From: Spongospora subterranea f. sp. subterranea
Lineage: Eukaryota; Endomyxa: Phytomyxea; Phytomyxea; Plasmodiophorida
Assembly: GCA_049724395.1 (NCBI GenBank)
Contig: JAUGWO010000023.1
Coordinates: 62,001 to 126,000, forward strand
Length of the DNA: 64,000 nt
Reading direction: 5' to 3'
Part shown: positions 33,742 through 46,413 of the stretch, in pieces
Layout of the letters: each line of letters opens with the position of its first letter
Numbering within the stretch: the stretch's first letter is position 1
Made by a program: the position numbers and the translations under genes
The notes under the pieces: model-generated
The model's input: only the letters and a program-made list of their open reading frames with translations
The model's database searches: none
What the model was told of the DNA's origin: nothing

Positions 33742-34801
33742 ATGAACTTATCGTCGTCTCCATCGTCTTCACAATCGCCATCCGATTCCATATGGTCGGC
33801 CGTCACCTATGGCCTTCATGCTGTTGGGGCTCTGTATTTCACTGGAGCTCTACGTGATTTACATCGATCCTACTCAATCGGCAACGCCCCAATATATGAT
33901 GTACCCATTACTGGTCCATTGCTTTACCTGACCATAATTAATTCAAGCCCTTTATTAGGATCTTTCTAAGCTAGATTTAAGAAAACGGACAGGTCTGAAC
34001 GTGCATTAACGGCATCATCGTCGCGCTAATGCTATTTCAGATCTGGTTCAGATTCGCGGTCATATTCGTAGTCCTAATCCTCTGAAAGTCGATCAGTCCA
34101 CAGAGCCTGTGGTTATGATGTCTCATGTGCAAACAGGTATCAAATTTAGTGTTTGGGCATTACTACGATTGCCCAGACTTGTGGTTTATTTGTATTAACG
34201 TAGGACGATATGTTAGTTATTACGGCTCAATGAGGGAAATGTTTCTGTCTCAAGAGGTTCATGTAGCGCCCTTTTATGTCACAACATCGTCTGAAGCATA
34301 TAAAGATGCAAATTCTATCTGGATCTCGCGAAATTTCAGTGCGACAATTCCCAAATTTTTCTGCCCCGACCTGTTGAACGTGGTATGTTATTTGTTATGT
34401 CTAGGCAGAAAATTGAGGCAGGCTATGTATGAATGTGCAGATCAGTGAAAAGACAGAGCAGGTTCGGCCTTTTGCTAGTTCGTTCTTAGCATCGCTCCTG
34501 GGCGTGCGCCTTCCTTTTGAGACAATTGAACGTGTATCGGTGCTTCCTGTAGATTGCGAGGCCCTAGTTATCTCTAGAATAGAATGCGATTCACTTTCGC
34601 GAATCAGAATGGCAAAGTCACCTTGGTATTTATTCCCATGATGGGGTTTATGACTCGAAGGTTTACTGTTCTGTTTATAGGTGGTCACTATATCCACCCG
34701 ATGTAAACGTAGTCACTACGTCAACAACCGAGGACGTTGTTGAGGAAATGCAGACGCGCGCCATCGAACGAACCTTTGCGGCTCTCGCGTATTTACATTG
34801 A
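33742..34801 (+). CDS. MUL1/GIDE-domain-like membrane protein lacking a RING
   Basis: 257 residues in six exons: 33742..33900, 33959..33992, 34041..34136, 34204..34382, 34441..34625 and 34681..34801. All junctions are GT-AG and in frame, with introns of 48-67 nt. Layout follows mitochondrial E3 ligase MUL1/MULAN and plant SP1: an N-terminal hydrophobic segment (SAVTYGLHAVGALYFTGAL), a leading TDLVQIRGHIRSPNPLKV strand, a GIDE-like domain, then VSVLPVDCEALVISRI near the position of the second MUL1 strand set. MUL1 ends in a RING; here the chain stops at ALAYLH with no Cys/His cluster. If related, it would be a membrane protein without ligase activity. Similarity is weak, so other beta-rich membrane proteins are possible. 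Confidence 0.5.
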
Positions 34802-34935
34802 ATCCGTATTGTATAAGTTAAACTTATCGTCTACAGGTTTTTCTCGGTCGGTGCGCTTTCTCATTATTTAAGAACGCATCAATAAATCATTCATCGAAAT
34901 GTTTTTCAGCGCATTTAGTTTAATATCACGTTGCA

Positions 34936-35463
34936 TTATTTTTCGGGATCTAATATATCGGAACGTTTGAGGCATTCGACATTCAGTTGTTCGATGAAAT
35001 CGTCCAGTTTTGCGTCATGGTTTACCTCGATTGCTGTCGAGATTTCGTTTTTTTCTTGATCTTGCCATTTGAATAATATGTTGTGTCCTCCTTTCGCGCG
35101 ATGCTCCAAAGAGATTGCTACAAAATCGATAGCTGGTACTTCACGTAAGAGCTTATCCTGCCCCAGCAGAAAACGTCTTTCCAAAATTGCAATTCGTTGT
35201 TGCCCAATCACAACATGTATCTGTTTTTGCCTGAACGGCAATGTTGCCAAGAAAATCGATATTGAAAAAAGTATAATGGCGCCGGATACGGCGAACGCCT
35301 CTTGCATGATTGATTTGGTGTCGTTCTGTGAATTAAGCTGCGAAGTAGCGGCAATGCAACAGCCTGCACCAATCATGGAAAACAGAGATAGGAAAAAAGC
35401 GGTGTGAGAGGCGCCTGATCCGGCAGTCCAGGTCATCCGAATTGGGAACTCATAATCGCTCAT
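34936..35463 (-). CDS. Small two-helix membrane protein with PH-like tail (unrecognised)
   Basis: 175 residues, no introns. Two hydrophobic segments (AFFLSLFSMIGAGCCIAAT near 22-40 and AVSGAIILFSISIFLATLPF near 58-77) form a hairpin. About 95 residues follow, with beta-strand spacing (IHVVIGQQRIAILERRFL...VPAIDFVAISLEH...GGHNILFKW) and a helical end (KLDDFIEQLNVECLKRS). This order resembles membrane-anchored PH-like or YdbT-like modules, but I cannot name a family. It converges with the MUL1-like gene and precedes the Sfi1-like gene on the same strand. Confidence 0.6.
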   Translation of the reverse strand: MSDYEFPIRMTWTAGSGASHTAFFLSLFSMIGAGCCIAATSQLNSQNDTKSIMQEAFAVSGAIILFSISIFLATLPFRQKQIHVVIGQQRIAILERRFLLGQDKLLREVPAIDFVAISLEHRAKGGHNILFKWQDQEKNEISTAIEVNHDAKLDDFIEQLNVECLKRSDILDPEK

Positions 35464-35534
35464 TCTGGATCTATCGATTTGTATTGCTCAGGGTACATGC
35501 GATCGTATACGGGTGGTATCGCTTTGAAATCCTC

Positions 35535-38500
35535 TTATAGTCCCTGCAACCAAAATTTTATGTCATGTGGAATTTGCACGTTGATGAAAGGATTTTGAGC
35601 CGGTAGAACCTGTTTGGATCGGATGCGAAGTGGGCGACGTGTAATCTGCTCATATCTGTTTATTATCTGCTTTTGTAGTTTAGCTTTGATCTGGTGACGG
35701 CTATCCTGTGAACATACATTCGCCACGCCAGAAATGCTTCTCGTTTGCACAGTATCGTCAGCTCGTATAACCGGCGTGCCTGTTCTTTTTGGCGTTGATC
35801 ATGGGTATGTGCCTTCCAAGGATGGAAACATCGGGCTTGCACCATCAGTCGAGCCCTTTCACAATAAACGGTTACGTATTCTAAACGGCGCTTCGAGAGC
35901 CGCGCTTGCAAAGCGATCGACACAAATACTTTGCGCATGAGACTCAATTGACGATATCGAATCGCCTTCAACTTGAGCTCACGACGGCTACAAATTTTGA
36001 TGAACTTTTCAAACCATATATGTAGTGCTTGGCGTTTCACCAGAATTATCTGATTTGCTGCAAATATTCGTATTGATTTTCTAATGCGCCATGAAACAAG
36101 AAGCATTTGCTGCCACATGTTGAAACAGTTCCAATACAAGGATTGTTGATAGAACTTAACCGCTGATTGAACCTGGATTTGTCGTTTTTTCCTTGTGGAC
36201 GTCCAATATCTCCAATGTCGGACGGCTTGATCTGAGTTTAATCATCAGGTATTGTCTTATTTTTACGAATGGCAATTACCTTTATGTAGATTTGCAAAAT
36301 GTTTGCGATACTGAGCATCTACATGAACTCCAATCCATCCAAGGAAAGCAGCATTTTTTCGGGCGGCGTGCCTTAATAAAAATGAGCATACCTTTTTGCA
36401 ATCATAATGAGGCATTTTCCATACGAACCTTTGGCTGTTCCACATGCACGTCAGTTCACTGAAAATCTGCCTAGACCTCTGCTTCGATTTTGCGAACCCG
36501 AGCCAAGCTCTAAAGCCGGTCGCAGCTGATTCGGTAGTTGACCGAAACGCTGAATGAAACCAAGGACAGGCCACGGCTAGACGCTGAGATAGAATCACAC
36601 GCGATCGTTTGTTCCTCTTAACCTTGACAACGTATCCTCGCCAGTTCCTGATCGATGATCTCTGAAACATCTCTTGACGTTTCTGCACAAATGTTCGAAA
36701 TGATTGCGAAACGGTGTAGGAGAGAGTCCAGCGACGCCAAAAGTGAGTCTTGAGCTTTCCAGAGTGTCCCCTAGTGATCCGATTGTATCGATGATAGAGC
36801 TGGGCAGCGATACGGAGCTTGCGCCATTGGATGCGTAATTTATATCGAATAGCGGCTCGAATCAGTCCTCGTTGTCTCCAGTTGAAAGAATAGGCCAGAC
36901 ACCAGGCCTCGAACCCTGTTCTAGTAATGTTTTTGCTGTGTCTGATGCCAATAGTCAAGGACAGCTCACGTAACCGAGACCGAAGGCGGATGCACCCAAC
37001 TAAACCAATTAGTCCACGAACAAGACGAAGATGACTGCGAACATCCACAACCATCTGTTCCAGGCATCGATTGCGCTCGACAACTGTAAAGGAGTATGAC
37101 CAAATGCGGAAAGTCTGCGAAAGACGGCACCGGTAGTGATATTGCTGTGCCTGGTCTTGGTCTTCGCGAATTCGCACTTGAAACGCCCTTTGAGAAGCCC
37201 AAACAGCCCAACTGTTCTGTTTGCTGGAATGTAACAGGCCAGCTCGACATCGATGGATAACCATCATTAGTTTTGTTTTGTTGCGGGCATATGCCATCCA
37301 AGCTCTAAAACTCTTCGATACCTGCAGCTTCCGAACCTGGTTTCTTATATTGTAACGGCGTTGCAATCTTCTGCGCCAAACACGAAGACTTGAACGATAA
37401 TGTATCAGCCGTATTGTTTCTGCAGCAGCGTCTGAAGCCCTTCGGCGATCGGCAACGAATCGCCATCTAACTCAGAATCAATATCGCAACAAATCCACAT
37501 AACCCAACCGAGACAACACCTTGTAAAAATGAAAGATTTGAACAAAGAATAATTAATACGCTTATAAGCGCGGTGATATAATTGGGTGACCCGCCGATGC
37601 TCAAGTAAACCCAGAATGGATCGCTTCAACATTTTTCGCCTCTGGAACGCTGAAGCAATGGCAAGAAATTGCCTTTTTGAGGAATGTGATCTGGAGTATT
37701 GTACCCATTGAATGACGCTCATTCTGATGGTCCGCTGAACAAATAATTGGTAAAACAGACGAACATTTAATTCTAAGTGCTCGTTGATCTTCTAATTCGT
37801 TTTTCCAAGAGGTATAAGCGAAGCAAAGGGTTTTCGATCGACGACACTGGTTTGCGGCTCGAGCTCGATTCTTCATGAGCGTCATGCGACTCCAGGCTTG
37901 AAATAATCTAACCGCGCGCTTCTGCATCGCGCCGTTAGCCCGACGATTAGCTTGGAGACAGACAATCCAACTGAAAAAGAATGAAGATAATAGGCGCTGA
38001 CAATATCGAATGTAGATTTTCTTTAGAGACGTCTTGAGATAAGAAATTCGCTTCAATTCCAGAAATACACGTCGCAGCAGAATATTCTGAGAATTAAGTA
38101 TCGCTTTTTTGTTTGCAATGCCGGCGCTTTGTAAGATGCGATTTCGACGCTGCCATGTATAAAACGTTCTGCGTAATAGTACCGATTTATGATGATATTT
38201 CGCCTTTGAACTATTGAGAAAGCAGCATCTCCAAACACGAAAATGCTCGGCACAAATAGCTACGATATGGCGGCGCGATATAGCTTGAGAGAAGCTGCAA
38301 GTGGCAATTCGACATTTATGCCAACTAATCCAGGTTTGCATGAACGATAAAACAAGAATGCGATGTCTGGCCAGGAAAACTGAATATTCTCTTAACCAAA
38401 TTGAGAAATGGGTTCTGTACAAAGTACGAAACCGAATGACTTTCACCCGTTGATGCATTTTCCTGAAGTTGTGCTGTTTGCGCCACTTTCTTATCGCCAA

Positions 38501-41500
38501 GGAAAGGACAAATTCAAATCGAATTTCAACACATCGACGTAATACTATTTGTCGATAGCTAAGCGTTGACGATATGGACCTTAATTGGCGAAACGCTAAC
38601 CGCATTTGCAGCTTTTCCATTAAGCGAGCGATTCGGTGAACCATGTCAGCACACTTAACACGCCGGCGACAGGCACCGGCCCATGCTGTGAGGAAAACAA
38701 GGGCACGTTTCTTTGAAAGATAAATACATGCGTTGTTCAGATTCTGAAGCTGGCCAAATCGTTCACGCCATTTTTCAAAAAACGATATCAACAGCTGGTT
38801 CTGGTTTCGCTCGAAAAAAACGTTAACTCTAACAGTTATTGTTAACTGAGTTGCCAGAGCTTTGCGCCATGTGAGAAAAGAAATTTCAATCACCCGGTAA
38901 GACCTGCAATGGCAGAACTCTTGATATAAGCCCGTTAACGATTTTAGATGCTGGGTCTTGGCAACCCAGAGCTTTACGATTCGAACCTTTAGTTGTCGAT
39001 GATGTTGATGTAAAAAATTATGTGAAAGGTCATCCAATCGCCTGAGGCATTGGTGACATGAATACCATATCTTCCAACTCTCTTTGACACAGCGATTGGC
39101 CTTGTTCAGTGATGTTACGCAGGTGAGCCTTTGCAGATGTATTTGGAAGAACAAATGCTTCACCCATTGTCGAAAGAAAACTTGTAGGTTGATAGTTTTT
39201 CTTCGGCTTTCAAAAAAAGTCAGATGCAATGCATCATCTGAAGTGTTGCGTACGATAACTTGACGGAACTGCTCAAAATTGCGACGGAGACGAAACAAAT
39301 CGGCGCTGCGATTATACTTTTTGGATAATAAGACGTCTTTCCAACAAAGCCATGTCTTCCTATATTTGTTGAAAATTGTACAGCTAGCGATCAGTTTTCC
39401 TTTTCGATCGACTACATCGAACTCTGAAAGAGAGGATCGTAACACCCCTGCGTAATCGCATACGTCTACATTGATCATCAGCATCTCCCTTCATGCGAAT
39501 TCGTAACTTGGATAGGGCAACGGCATTGCGGAACAATGCTAGCCCTTTAACCAAGGCGCTCCTTATTCTGTAATCTCTTGCCACCCTGAGCGCATGCTCT
39601 TGATTCTAAGAATTCAGACCTGTTCATAAAGTCACCGAAATGATTCGTCACCATACCTTTCGACGGATTGTGAACTGATTCCAAAGCATAAGCGAATGAA
39701 CAAGTTTGCGAAAGTAGATATCCTTGACGGCAGTTTCAATAAGAACTCCAAGTTGCTGACGCTTCTGTGATTCAAATCTCCAGCGATCCATTACTTTCAA
39801 CACAAGCTTTTGTCGGCGAAATGAATCAGAAATACCCTCGGCATTAGCACACCAATGTCTGATTCTCAAAGAGGAAATCCACAGTCGAAGGGAATTTCGC
39901 AAGCATGCAGTATCGTGAACTTGCTTGGCAAAATCCAGTTGCAGCTGCCTATTCCCGATAGATATAAATTCTGCTCTCCACTTTGAAAAATGTTGAAATG
40001 CACGCTGTCTGTAGTTTTTTTTGAAAAAAATGCTGGAGATTAACCGTATCCTTACCTATTCAATAGCGTTTGTGAACGCTGCACAGCTCGCCAATTAGCC
40101 CAACTAGAACGAATCATGGCTTTCTGGCGAAGCATGACATATTGCGGCTGAAGACGACGAAACAATGATTCGTAATTGAATAAGGTCTTCCACTTCTATA
40201 AAAGTCCACCAATTGAAACAGACTTTTCACAAGATAGTTTTTTGTTTACCAAAAATGAGTTGCTTTTGATATAGCACGTGAACCGCTGGAGAAGCTCTTC
40301 TCTTCTGGATTTACGATGGTGATAACAATTTGCAAAAAAATGGATTGAAAAACGTTTTCTTCTGCGCCGATCATGCGACCAACCGCGCCATTCACGAAAT
40401 GTGGTGATAAGCAATGGTTTGAAAGCCAGCCGCATGGTAGCCACACATGGAGCATGCTTTGAAATTTTCCACCTTATTGATATACTCATTCTGATCCTAA
40501 ACAAACTTTTGTTGTGCATCTCTGAAAAAAGTAAATCCTGTAAAACTCCAGTATTGGTGAAAGTTACCTCCAGTGTAAAGTGCTGAATAAATCGAACTTA
40601 AACGCAACCTTTAGCCACAATAGTAAAGCGTTGACAGCTGTACGCGTAAAAATGCAGCTAGCCTGTCGATATTGGCACTGGCGGTGCCAGCGATGCATGA
40701 AAATTACAATGAGGCATCGTCTTGCTTGTTTAACATGAAGGAACAAATTACGCCATTCAGCCCACATCAAAGAAAGTGTTCGAGTCTGTATCTGTCCCTA
40801 TGTCTTGTCAACATTTGCTGCATTCACTGTTTGGGGCAGCCTACCTCATTTTTACGTTCGATAAGGAGAGTTTCTTGAAGCGCTGTTCTCCAATTTCTCA
40901 GCACAGCAGATAGTGTGACTTGAACAACTCTGATTTGAACCTTCTCGTAAATTGTGCTACAAAATGCCCTACGCTGAACGCGCGTGCGGAGTGCATGAAA
41001 AATTAAACGTGCCCTTTGATTGAGCAAATAAGAGGCAGCGAGCCTATTGTTGTCGGAATGTGCTCGAGAGCCTAGGGCTTTGTATTAGGCAAACACGCAC
41101 TGCAAAAGTGGTTTTTCTTACTATTTGCGAACAATTGCCACTTTCGAAGAGCGAATTGGATTGAGTGAAATTCAAAATGTTCGACAGCGCGAGCGATGAA
41201 GGCGCGCTGACGAATCAGAGAAACCCTGCCCTCAATTGTAACTCTAAAGACTTTTTACTTTTGTGAAACGAGTTTTTAAATACGAAGCCATACTTTCTCC
41301 AGGCGGAAAACGTGCCTTCACGCAAAGAATGATCGCAACGAAGAGCAAGATCGTATATACTTTCTTCACTCCGCGACTTAGGGTTGGGATCGTTTCCAGG
41401 AGGATTATCATCGCTAAGGACGTGATAATGGATGGTCGCATCTCGATGTTTGCGGTCTGTGCTCACCGTAGCTGCATTTGATGGACAGGATTCGTCGATA

Positions 41501-41607
41501 AAGCTTTCCAGCAATTTCCTATACGACTCCTCTGAGCAATATGCTAGTTGCCCACCTTCAAGAACAATACTGATAGTATGTGAGATCCGCGTCAGTTCGT
41601 AGGCCAT
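35535..41607 (-). CDS. Sfi1-like centrin-binding repeat protein (giant, multi-exon)
   Basis: Sfi1 proteins form long alpha-helices that bind a row of centrins at spindle poles, basal bodies and centrosomes. Coding starts at the ATG at 41607 and proceeds through at least ten blocks (41607..41215, about 41027..40824, 40770..40564, 40519..40196, 39902..39648, 39584..37601 in overlapping frames, 37366..36263, 36139..35663 and an end at 35535). The repeat is visible throughout: AFxxWxx(10-20)LLxxxFxxW. Examples are AVRLFQAWSRMTLMKNR, LRRTFYTWQRRNRIL, ARRLYELTILCKREAFLAWRMY and FRTWxxx. I count well over twenty Trp-centred units. Short frame changes between blocks are mostly explained by 50-60-nt introns, but not all were resolved; the 3' end near 35720 is open. 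Confidence 0.82.
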
Positions 41608-41900
41608 GCCGAGGGAGTACTACTTCATATGCGTCTAACACGTCAAGTATGGTCATGCTGCATCCTTCTCGTTGGACTGCCGCCACCTGAAAAATCTCTT
41701 GGACAATCCTCGCATTGGCACCGTTTTCTCCCATGATGCTACCTCATGGGACGACTACACCTGTTTTATTATGACGAATAATCGTGTAATCTCAGGGTTC
41801 GATGAAGAAATTTGGCGACGAAACGCAAACAGGGTGCGCAGCCTCCACCTTAGTCAGCCAAGCCATAACATGAACTTTGATTAGATCTGGCGTATACGAT

Positions 41901-42287
41901 TTATTTGGTGCCGCTTTCGTAAATACATATGGCATTAGATAGGTCGCCCGTATGAGTGATCGATACGAACGCTGTGATATTAGAGCCGATGGCAGAGATC
42001 ATAGGCGGTCCACGCTCGGTGCGCTTTGATTGGACCAGTTGTAGACGAAACGGTAGTGACCACCCGATAGCTTTAACAGCGGCTTCTTTTGCCGCCCAGC
42101 GGCCGGCCACGAATTCGGCTTGGCGGTCTGGAGACTGAATTCTGGAGAATTGTTCCAGTTCATTCTTATGTAAAACCCTCTTCAAAAACCGGATTCCTCT
42201 CCTTTCAATGACGGTTTTGACCCGCGATATTTGACAAAGGTCAACACCGATTCCTCGAATCGCCATGTCCGTAGTAAAATGGCGCAC
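41901..42287 (-). CDS. Holo-[acyl-carrier-protein] synthase (AcpS-type phosphopantetheinyl transferase)
   Basis: Transfers 4'-phosphopantetheine from CoA to a Ser of acyl carrier protein. 128 residues in one exon, the size of trimeric bacterial-type AcpS. Motifs: GIGVDLCQISRV (metal-binding Asp), FLKRVLHKNELEQF, EFVAGRWAAKEAAVKA (the WxxKEA motif with catalytic Glu and Lys) and FVSITHTGDLSNAICIYE (the SxSH-like region, here SITHT). Two starts are possible, 42287 or the ATG 21 nt later; the first adds MRHFTTD. No clear organelle presequence is seen, yet in eukaryotes a lone AcpS usually serves mitochondrial or plastid fatty-acid synthesis. It is divergent from the tail-anchored protein gene, 290 nt away. 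Confidence 0.92.
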   Translation of the reverse strand: MRHFTTDMAIRGIGVDLCQISRVKTVIERRGIRFLKRVLHKNELEQFSRIQSPDRQAEFVAGRWAAKEAAVKAIGWSLPFRLQLVQSKRTERGPPMISAIGSNITAFVSITHTGDLSNAICIYESGTK

Positions 42288-42577
42288 ACCAATCTCTCAA
42301 TTTACGCAAGTAACAGAGCGGCCCAAGTTTATTATCAAGCTGCATGTAAATCAACGGTCAGATGAGCTGAGTCTCACAAAGCCAACGTTCGTTATTTCCA
42401 CTGGTGGTGAAACTTAAACATCGATGAAATCACAGAGGTGACCGTTAGCGAAACTAGGTAACTGCCTGCTGCAGTAGACTGAGAAGAGATTTGGTTTAGC
42501 CGTCGTCAAGTTTGGGATATCAGGCATAACCTCTTTGCAACCGATATTTAGTGTAATTTATTGGTATTCCATAGGCG

Positions 42578-43262
42578 ATGCCAGGGGCCACATTTGTCAC
42601 GATTGATCTGTCCGCAACATCGTCTGGAAATCCAGGAGGCCAGCAGAAATATACTGACTGCTATGGCAGAGATTTCCCGTCGTCGTCCTTGTCCAAGGCC
42701 AAAAATAAAGAATGTGATGGTTTAGAAAGCATGGAAGTAGAAGATGGCAGCTTAGGACGCGATTCCGATTCGTATCAGTTGAATAGCATGCGAGACAAGC
42801 CGAAGAATTTAGCGGCGAACATGTTTAATGCAGAAACCTATTCGAACGACAAGATCGCCGATGGTTAGTTTGCATTGACTAGCTAAAAGACGACGTTTAA
42901 TGATTCGTGCAGGCATTGTAAAAGCTCGAGATGAGAACAACAAGCAGGAGTTTTGTGAAAAAACAAGCGCCCACAATGATAACAAGTCAGCATGGTCCAA
43001 AGACAAACTTATTGATGCGAAGAGCAACTATGGGTCTTTGGCGCGTTTTAGTGGTTTTGTGGTAAGAAGCCCAGGAACGTTGCCAACGATGTTAAGTACG
43101 GAAAGCGCATCCTGTGATTCTCCAGCGAGCGCATCGACGTTGATATCCCCCCAAAAACAACCCCGTTCCAGCTCCAACTTATCGAAGATTCTTCTTTCGG
43201 GATTTATCGTATGCTTCATCTGTGCCGTGTTCTTCTTCACGGTGCATATGCGAGTTGACTAG
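42578..43262 (+). CDS. Tail-anchored hypothetical protein
   Basis: 211 residues from exons 42578..42863 and 42913..43262 (49-nt intron, frame kept). The chain is hydrophilic and Ser/Asp/Lys-rich with no domain, then ends in a single hydrophobic stretch KILLSGFIVCFICAVFFFTVHMRVD. That is the classic arrangement for a C-terminal membrane anchor inserted post-translationally (ER, mitochondrial outer membrane or SNARE-like). No SNARE heptads are evident. The function is unknown. Confidence 0.65.
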
Positions 43263-43525
43263 GCAAGCGAAAAATGTTGTCCATAAAATAGTCAATGCAG
43301 CGTTATCGCACCTCGTCGTCTTGTGAGCCATACAGACCTGGATCAATAATAATTGACGATCTTGAATCAGGTCAGCACATCTTAAGTCCAGGGGTACTCT
43401 ATGTGGTAACCTCAGCGGGTCCCGCGAATTTATCTGCGCACATTTGTCACTCAGTATCACATATTGCGAATGCTGCATTATAACTACTGGGTACACCACC
43501 CTAAAAATCATATTAATAGTCGATC

Positions 43526-46342
43526 ATGCAATTTCCGTTCCCATTCGCAGAACCGTATGATTGCCAAATTGAGTTCATGACAGCTCTGTATGAGGCATTG
43601 GAAGCTGGGCGGCACGGCATCTTCGAATCCCCAACGGGCACAGGGAAATCACTGTCGATCATTTGCGCTGCGTTGCACTGGCTGCAAAACCAGGAGAAGA
43701 AGCAGTCCGGCGACGAGACGCAGGACTGGGTAAAGGATTTCGCTGATAAGCAACGGCAGGAAGAATACCAGCTAGTGGAAGAAAAACGGAAAAGAATCGT
43801 TAAAAAGGCAGAACAAAGTAGAGCCAAGTTTGTTAAAAGGCGACTTGATCGTTCAGTAAACTCGGATGACTCCGAGTTGATCGTTGATTTTGAAGTAGAA
43901 ACAAGAGAAAAAAGTGTCGAAGAATGGATCAATTGTTTGAAGGATAGCGACAGTGACGACGATCATGATCAGACTGACCGCGAACATGTAAACGATGTTT
44001 TATCATCAGGTTCTGCGTGATGTAAATCTAACACTTTACTAGCCAATTCAGGTTATCTATGCGACCAGAACCCAGTAAGGTTCATCACAGGTTTTTGATG
44101 AAGCTGATTGTTGGCTATTTTCGCAGCTCACAAATACGCCAATTCATGCATGAATTCATCAAGACCCCATTTTATAGTCAATGCTCATGTGTCCCTCTTT
44201 CTTCTCGAGCACATCTATGCGTCCATGACACCATACGTTTTCTTAAACCTTCGTTGATTAATGATGCTTGTTTGGATATGATATCAACCACTGCTTCGAA
44301 AGGGGCAAAAAAATCGGTAAGAAAACTCTGCTATTATGTTCTAAGTTCCTCCTAACCTCAGTTGTCAGCGCTGCGAATTCCTAACGCCGTCTTTACAAAA
44401 AATTATGGCTGCATATTCTCTTCAACATCCCTCTGACTTAGAAGATATACAGAAGAAAGGAGTTGATCTTCGGGCGTGCTCGTATTTCGGGTCTCGTTTG
44501 GCTGCTCAAACAGCTCAGCTTCTAGTGGTGCCATATTCGGCCATTCTTAGTGACACTATTCGAAAGTCGCTTGGCCTCAATTTGAAGGGCAATGTAGTTA
44601 TCGTCGACGAGGTGTCTAATATCCATATATTTATCATTTTCAACCGTAAATGTTTCTGACATGTATGCAGGCCCATAATTTGGTAGAAGCGGTTAATGAT
44701 CTTTACAGTGCATCACTGTCATTAGCTAACGCAACCAAAGTTCGTGACGCTCTCGAAAAGTATTTGGCCAAATATCAGTCTCGTCTGAAGCTTTCAAATA
44801 CTATTCAGCTGAAGCGGACTATTTTTGTCGTGCAAGCTCTGGTTCGTTTCTTAGAACAGTTGAGTGTGGTATTGATAGTTCTGATTACGACTTACCTTAT
44901 TTCTGCAGACTAAATCCATCGAATCCTGATCGAATAATGAGCGTGAATGACTTTACTTTTGAAATCCAAATTGATAACCAGAATTTATGGGAAATTTCTA
45001 CGTGGATTGAAGGATGTAGTCTCGTAAAAAAGCTTGTCGGCTTCTTCGAAAAGTTCATGAAAAACGAAGAGTCCGTTGATAAGCCCATGGAGTCGCTAAT
45101 CAACTTCAAGGCGTTTTTCATTGCGCTAACCAACTCCGATCAAGATGGCCGCATTGTAAGTCGAAGATCGATGCTTCGATCTCCTCAGGTGGTTCTAATT
45201 CTTCAGCCTCATCAGATTGTCAAAGCGGAGACTCCTTCGATTCGTTTCATGCTATTAAATCCCGCTAACGCCTTCAGCAAAATTACAAGTGAAGCACGAT
45301 GCGTTATTTTAGCTGGTGGCACAATGCAGCCGTATCAGTTTTATTCGCAGCAACTGTTCCCTGGTTGTCCAGGCAATGTTGGCCTATTTTCCTGCGGCCA
45401 TATCGTACCACCAGCGAATGTATCGGCATTCATAGTGGCCTCCGGACCCACAAAATCGAATTTAACTTTCACTTATTCTCAACGCTCGTTGCAAACAACT
45501 CTTCTTGAACTTGGCCGAACACTAGTGTAAACACAATCTGGTTGGCATCACAAATCCACCTGATAACTGAACGCAGCAACCTTGTTTCTATCGCTCCTGA
45601 TGGCATAGTATGCTTTTTCCCATCGTACGCCTATGAAGCAGAGGTGGTTTTGTCACTGCAGGAAAACGGATTTCTTGACCGAATTCGCGCACGAAAAGTG
45701 GTTTTTCGTGAACCTCGAGAATCCTCTGATGTTCAAAGTACGCTTGATGAATACACACTAAGGATTCACAGCAAATCAGGGAAAGGTGCGCACCGCCTTT
45801 TCTAGAGAAGCAGATTCTTACCTTGAGTGCCTAGGTGCAATCTTGTTCTGTGTTGTCGGGGGAAAAATGTCGGAAGGAATTAATTTTTCAGATGAACTCG
45901 CTCGAGTATGTTTGCCTAGTCTCTCAGTATCGTTCGTCTGATTTTTTTGGTTTTTTTAGTTGGTAGTAGTTGTTGGAATGCCTTACGCCAACCCAAATGA
46001 ATTTGAACTGCAAGAAAGGATGCGCTATATGGATGCCACCCACGGTCAAGGTTCCGGTGAGCAATATTTCGAGACGTTATGCATGAGAGCGGTCAATCAG
46101 GTATTGTCAGCTTAACACATTCTGTCTAAAACCCAGGTCTGATGTGGCGTAAGAGTATCGGCCGGGCCATACGTCATCGCGCTGATTATGCTGCTATTAT
46201 TCTGCTGGATGAGCGCTATCGCCGTCCACGGGTTCGACAGCAAATCCCCAGTTGGCTTCGAAATCGGATCGCAGAACCGGCTAGCTTTGGCGAAGCGTAT
46301 GGGGCCTTGGCAAAGTTTTATCGGTCTCACAAGGAATCGTAA
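43526..46342 (+). CDS. DDX11/CHL1 family iron-sulfur DNA helicase
   Basis: XPD-like 5'-3' DNA helicase needed for sister-chromatid cohesion and fork repair. Eleven exons sum to 764 codons including stop: 43526..43987, 44043..44074, 44127..44316, 44369..44611, 44671..44858, 44909..45155, 45207..45526, 45577..45785, 45835..45905, 45960..46100 and 46154..46342. Q-motif [11 protein letters not shown]; Walker [19 protein letters not shown]; four Fe-S cysteines ([22 protein letters not shown]); DEAH box, split between exons 4 and 5; [47 protein letters not shown]; and QSIGRAIRH (motif VI, made only after the last splice). 763 residues, slightly short of the human protein. All motifs are intact, so it should be active. 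Confidence 0.95.
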
Positions 46343-46413
46343 CTTTACACAGCGTCAAGACCAACCCATTTTTACGGTTAATGGGAAGGTAGTACGTTTT
46401 GAATTCGCAGCCT

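Noticed and set aside
41672-41884. 71-residue plus-strand frame between the Sfi1-like and AcpS genes
   Set aside because: It has no ATG, no domain, and no intron that would attach it convincingly to the ATG at 41605.
43295-43483. 62-residue frame upstream of the DDX11-like gene
   Set aside because: Short, without recognisable features, and overlapping the probable promoter.
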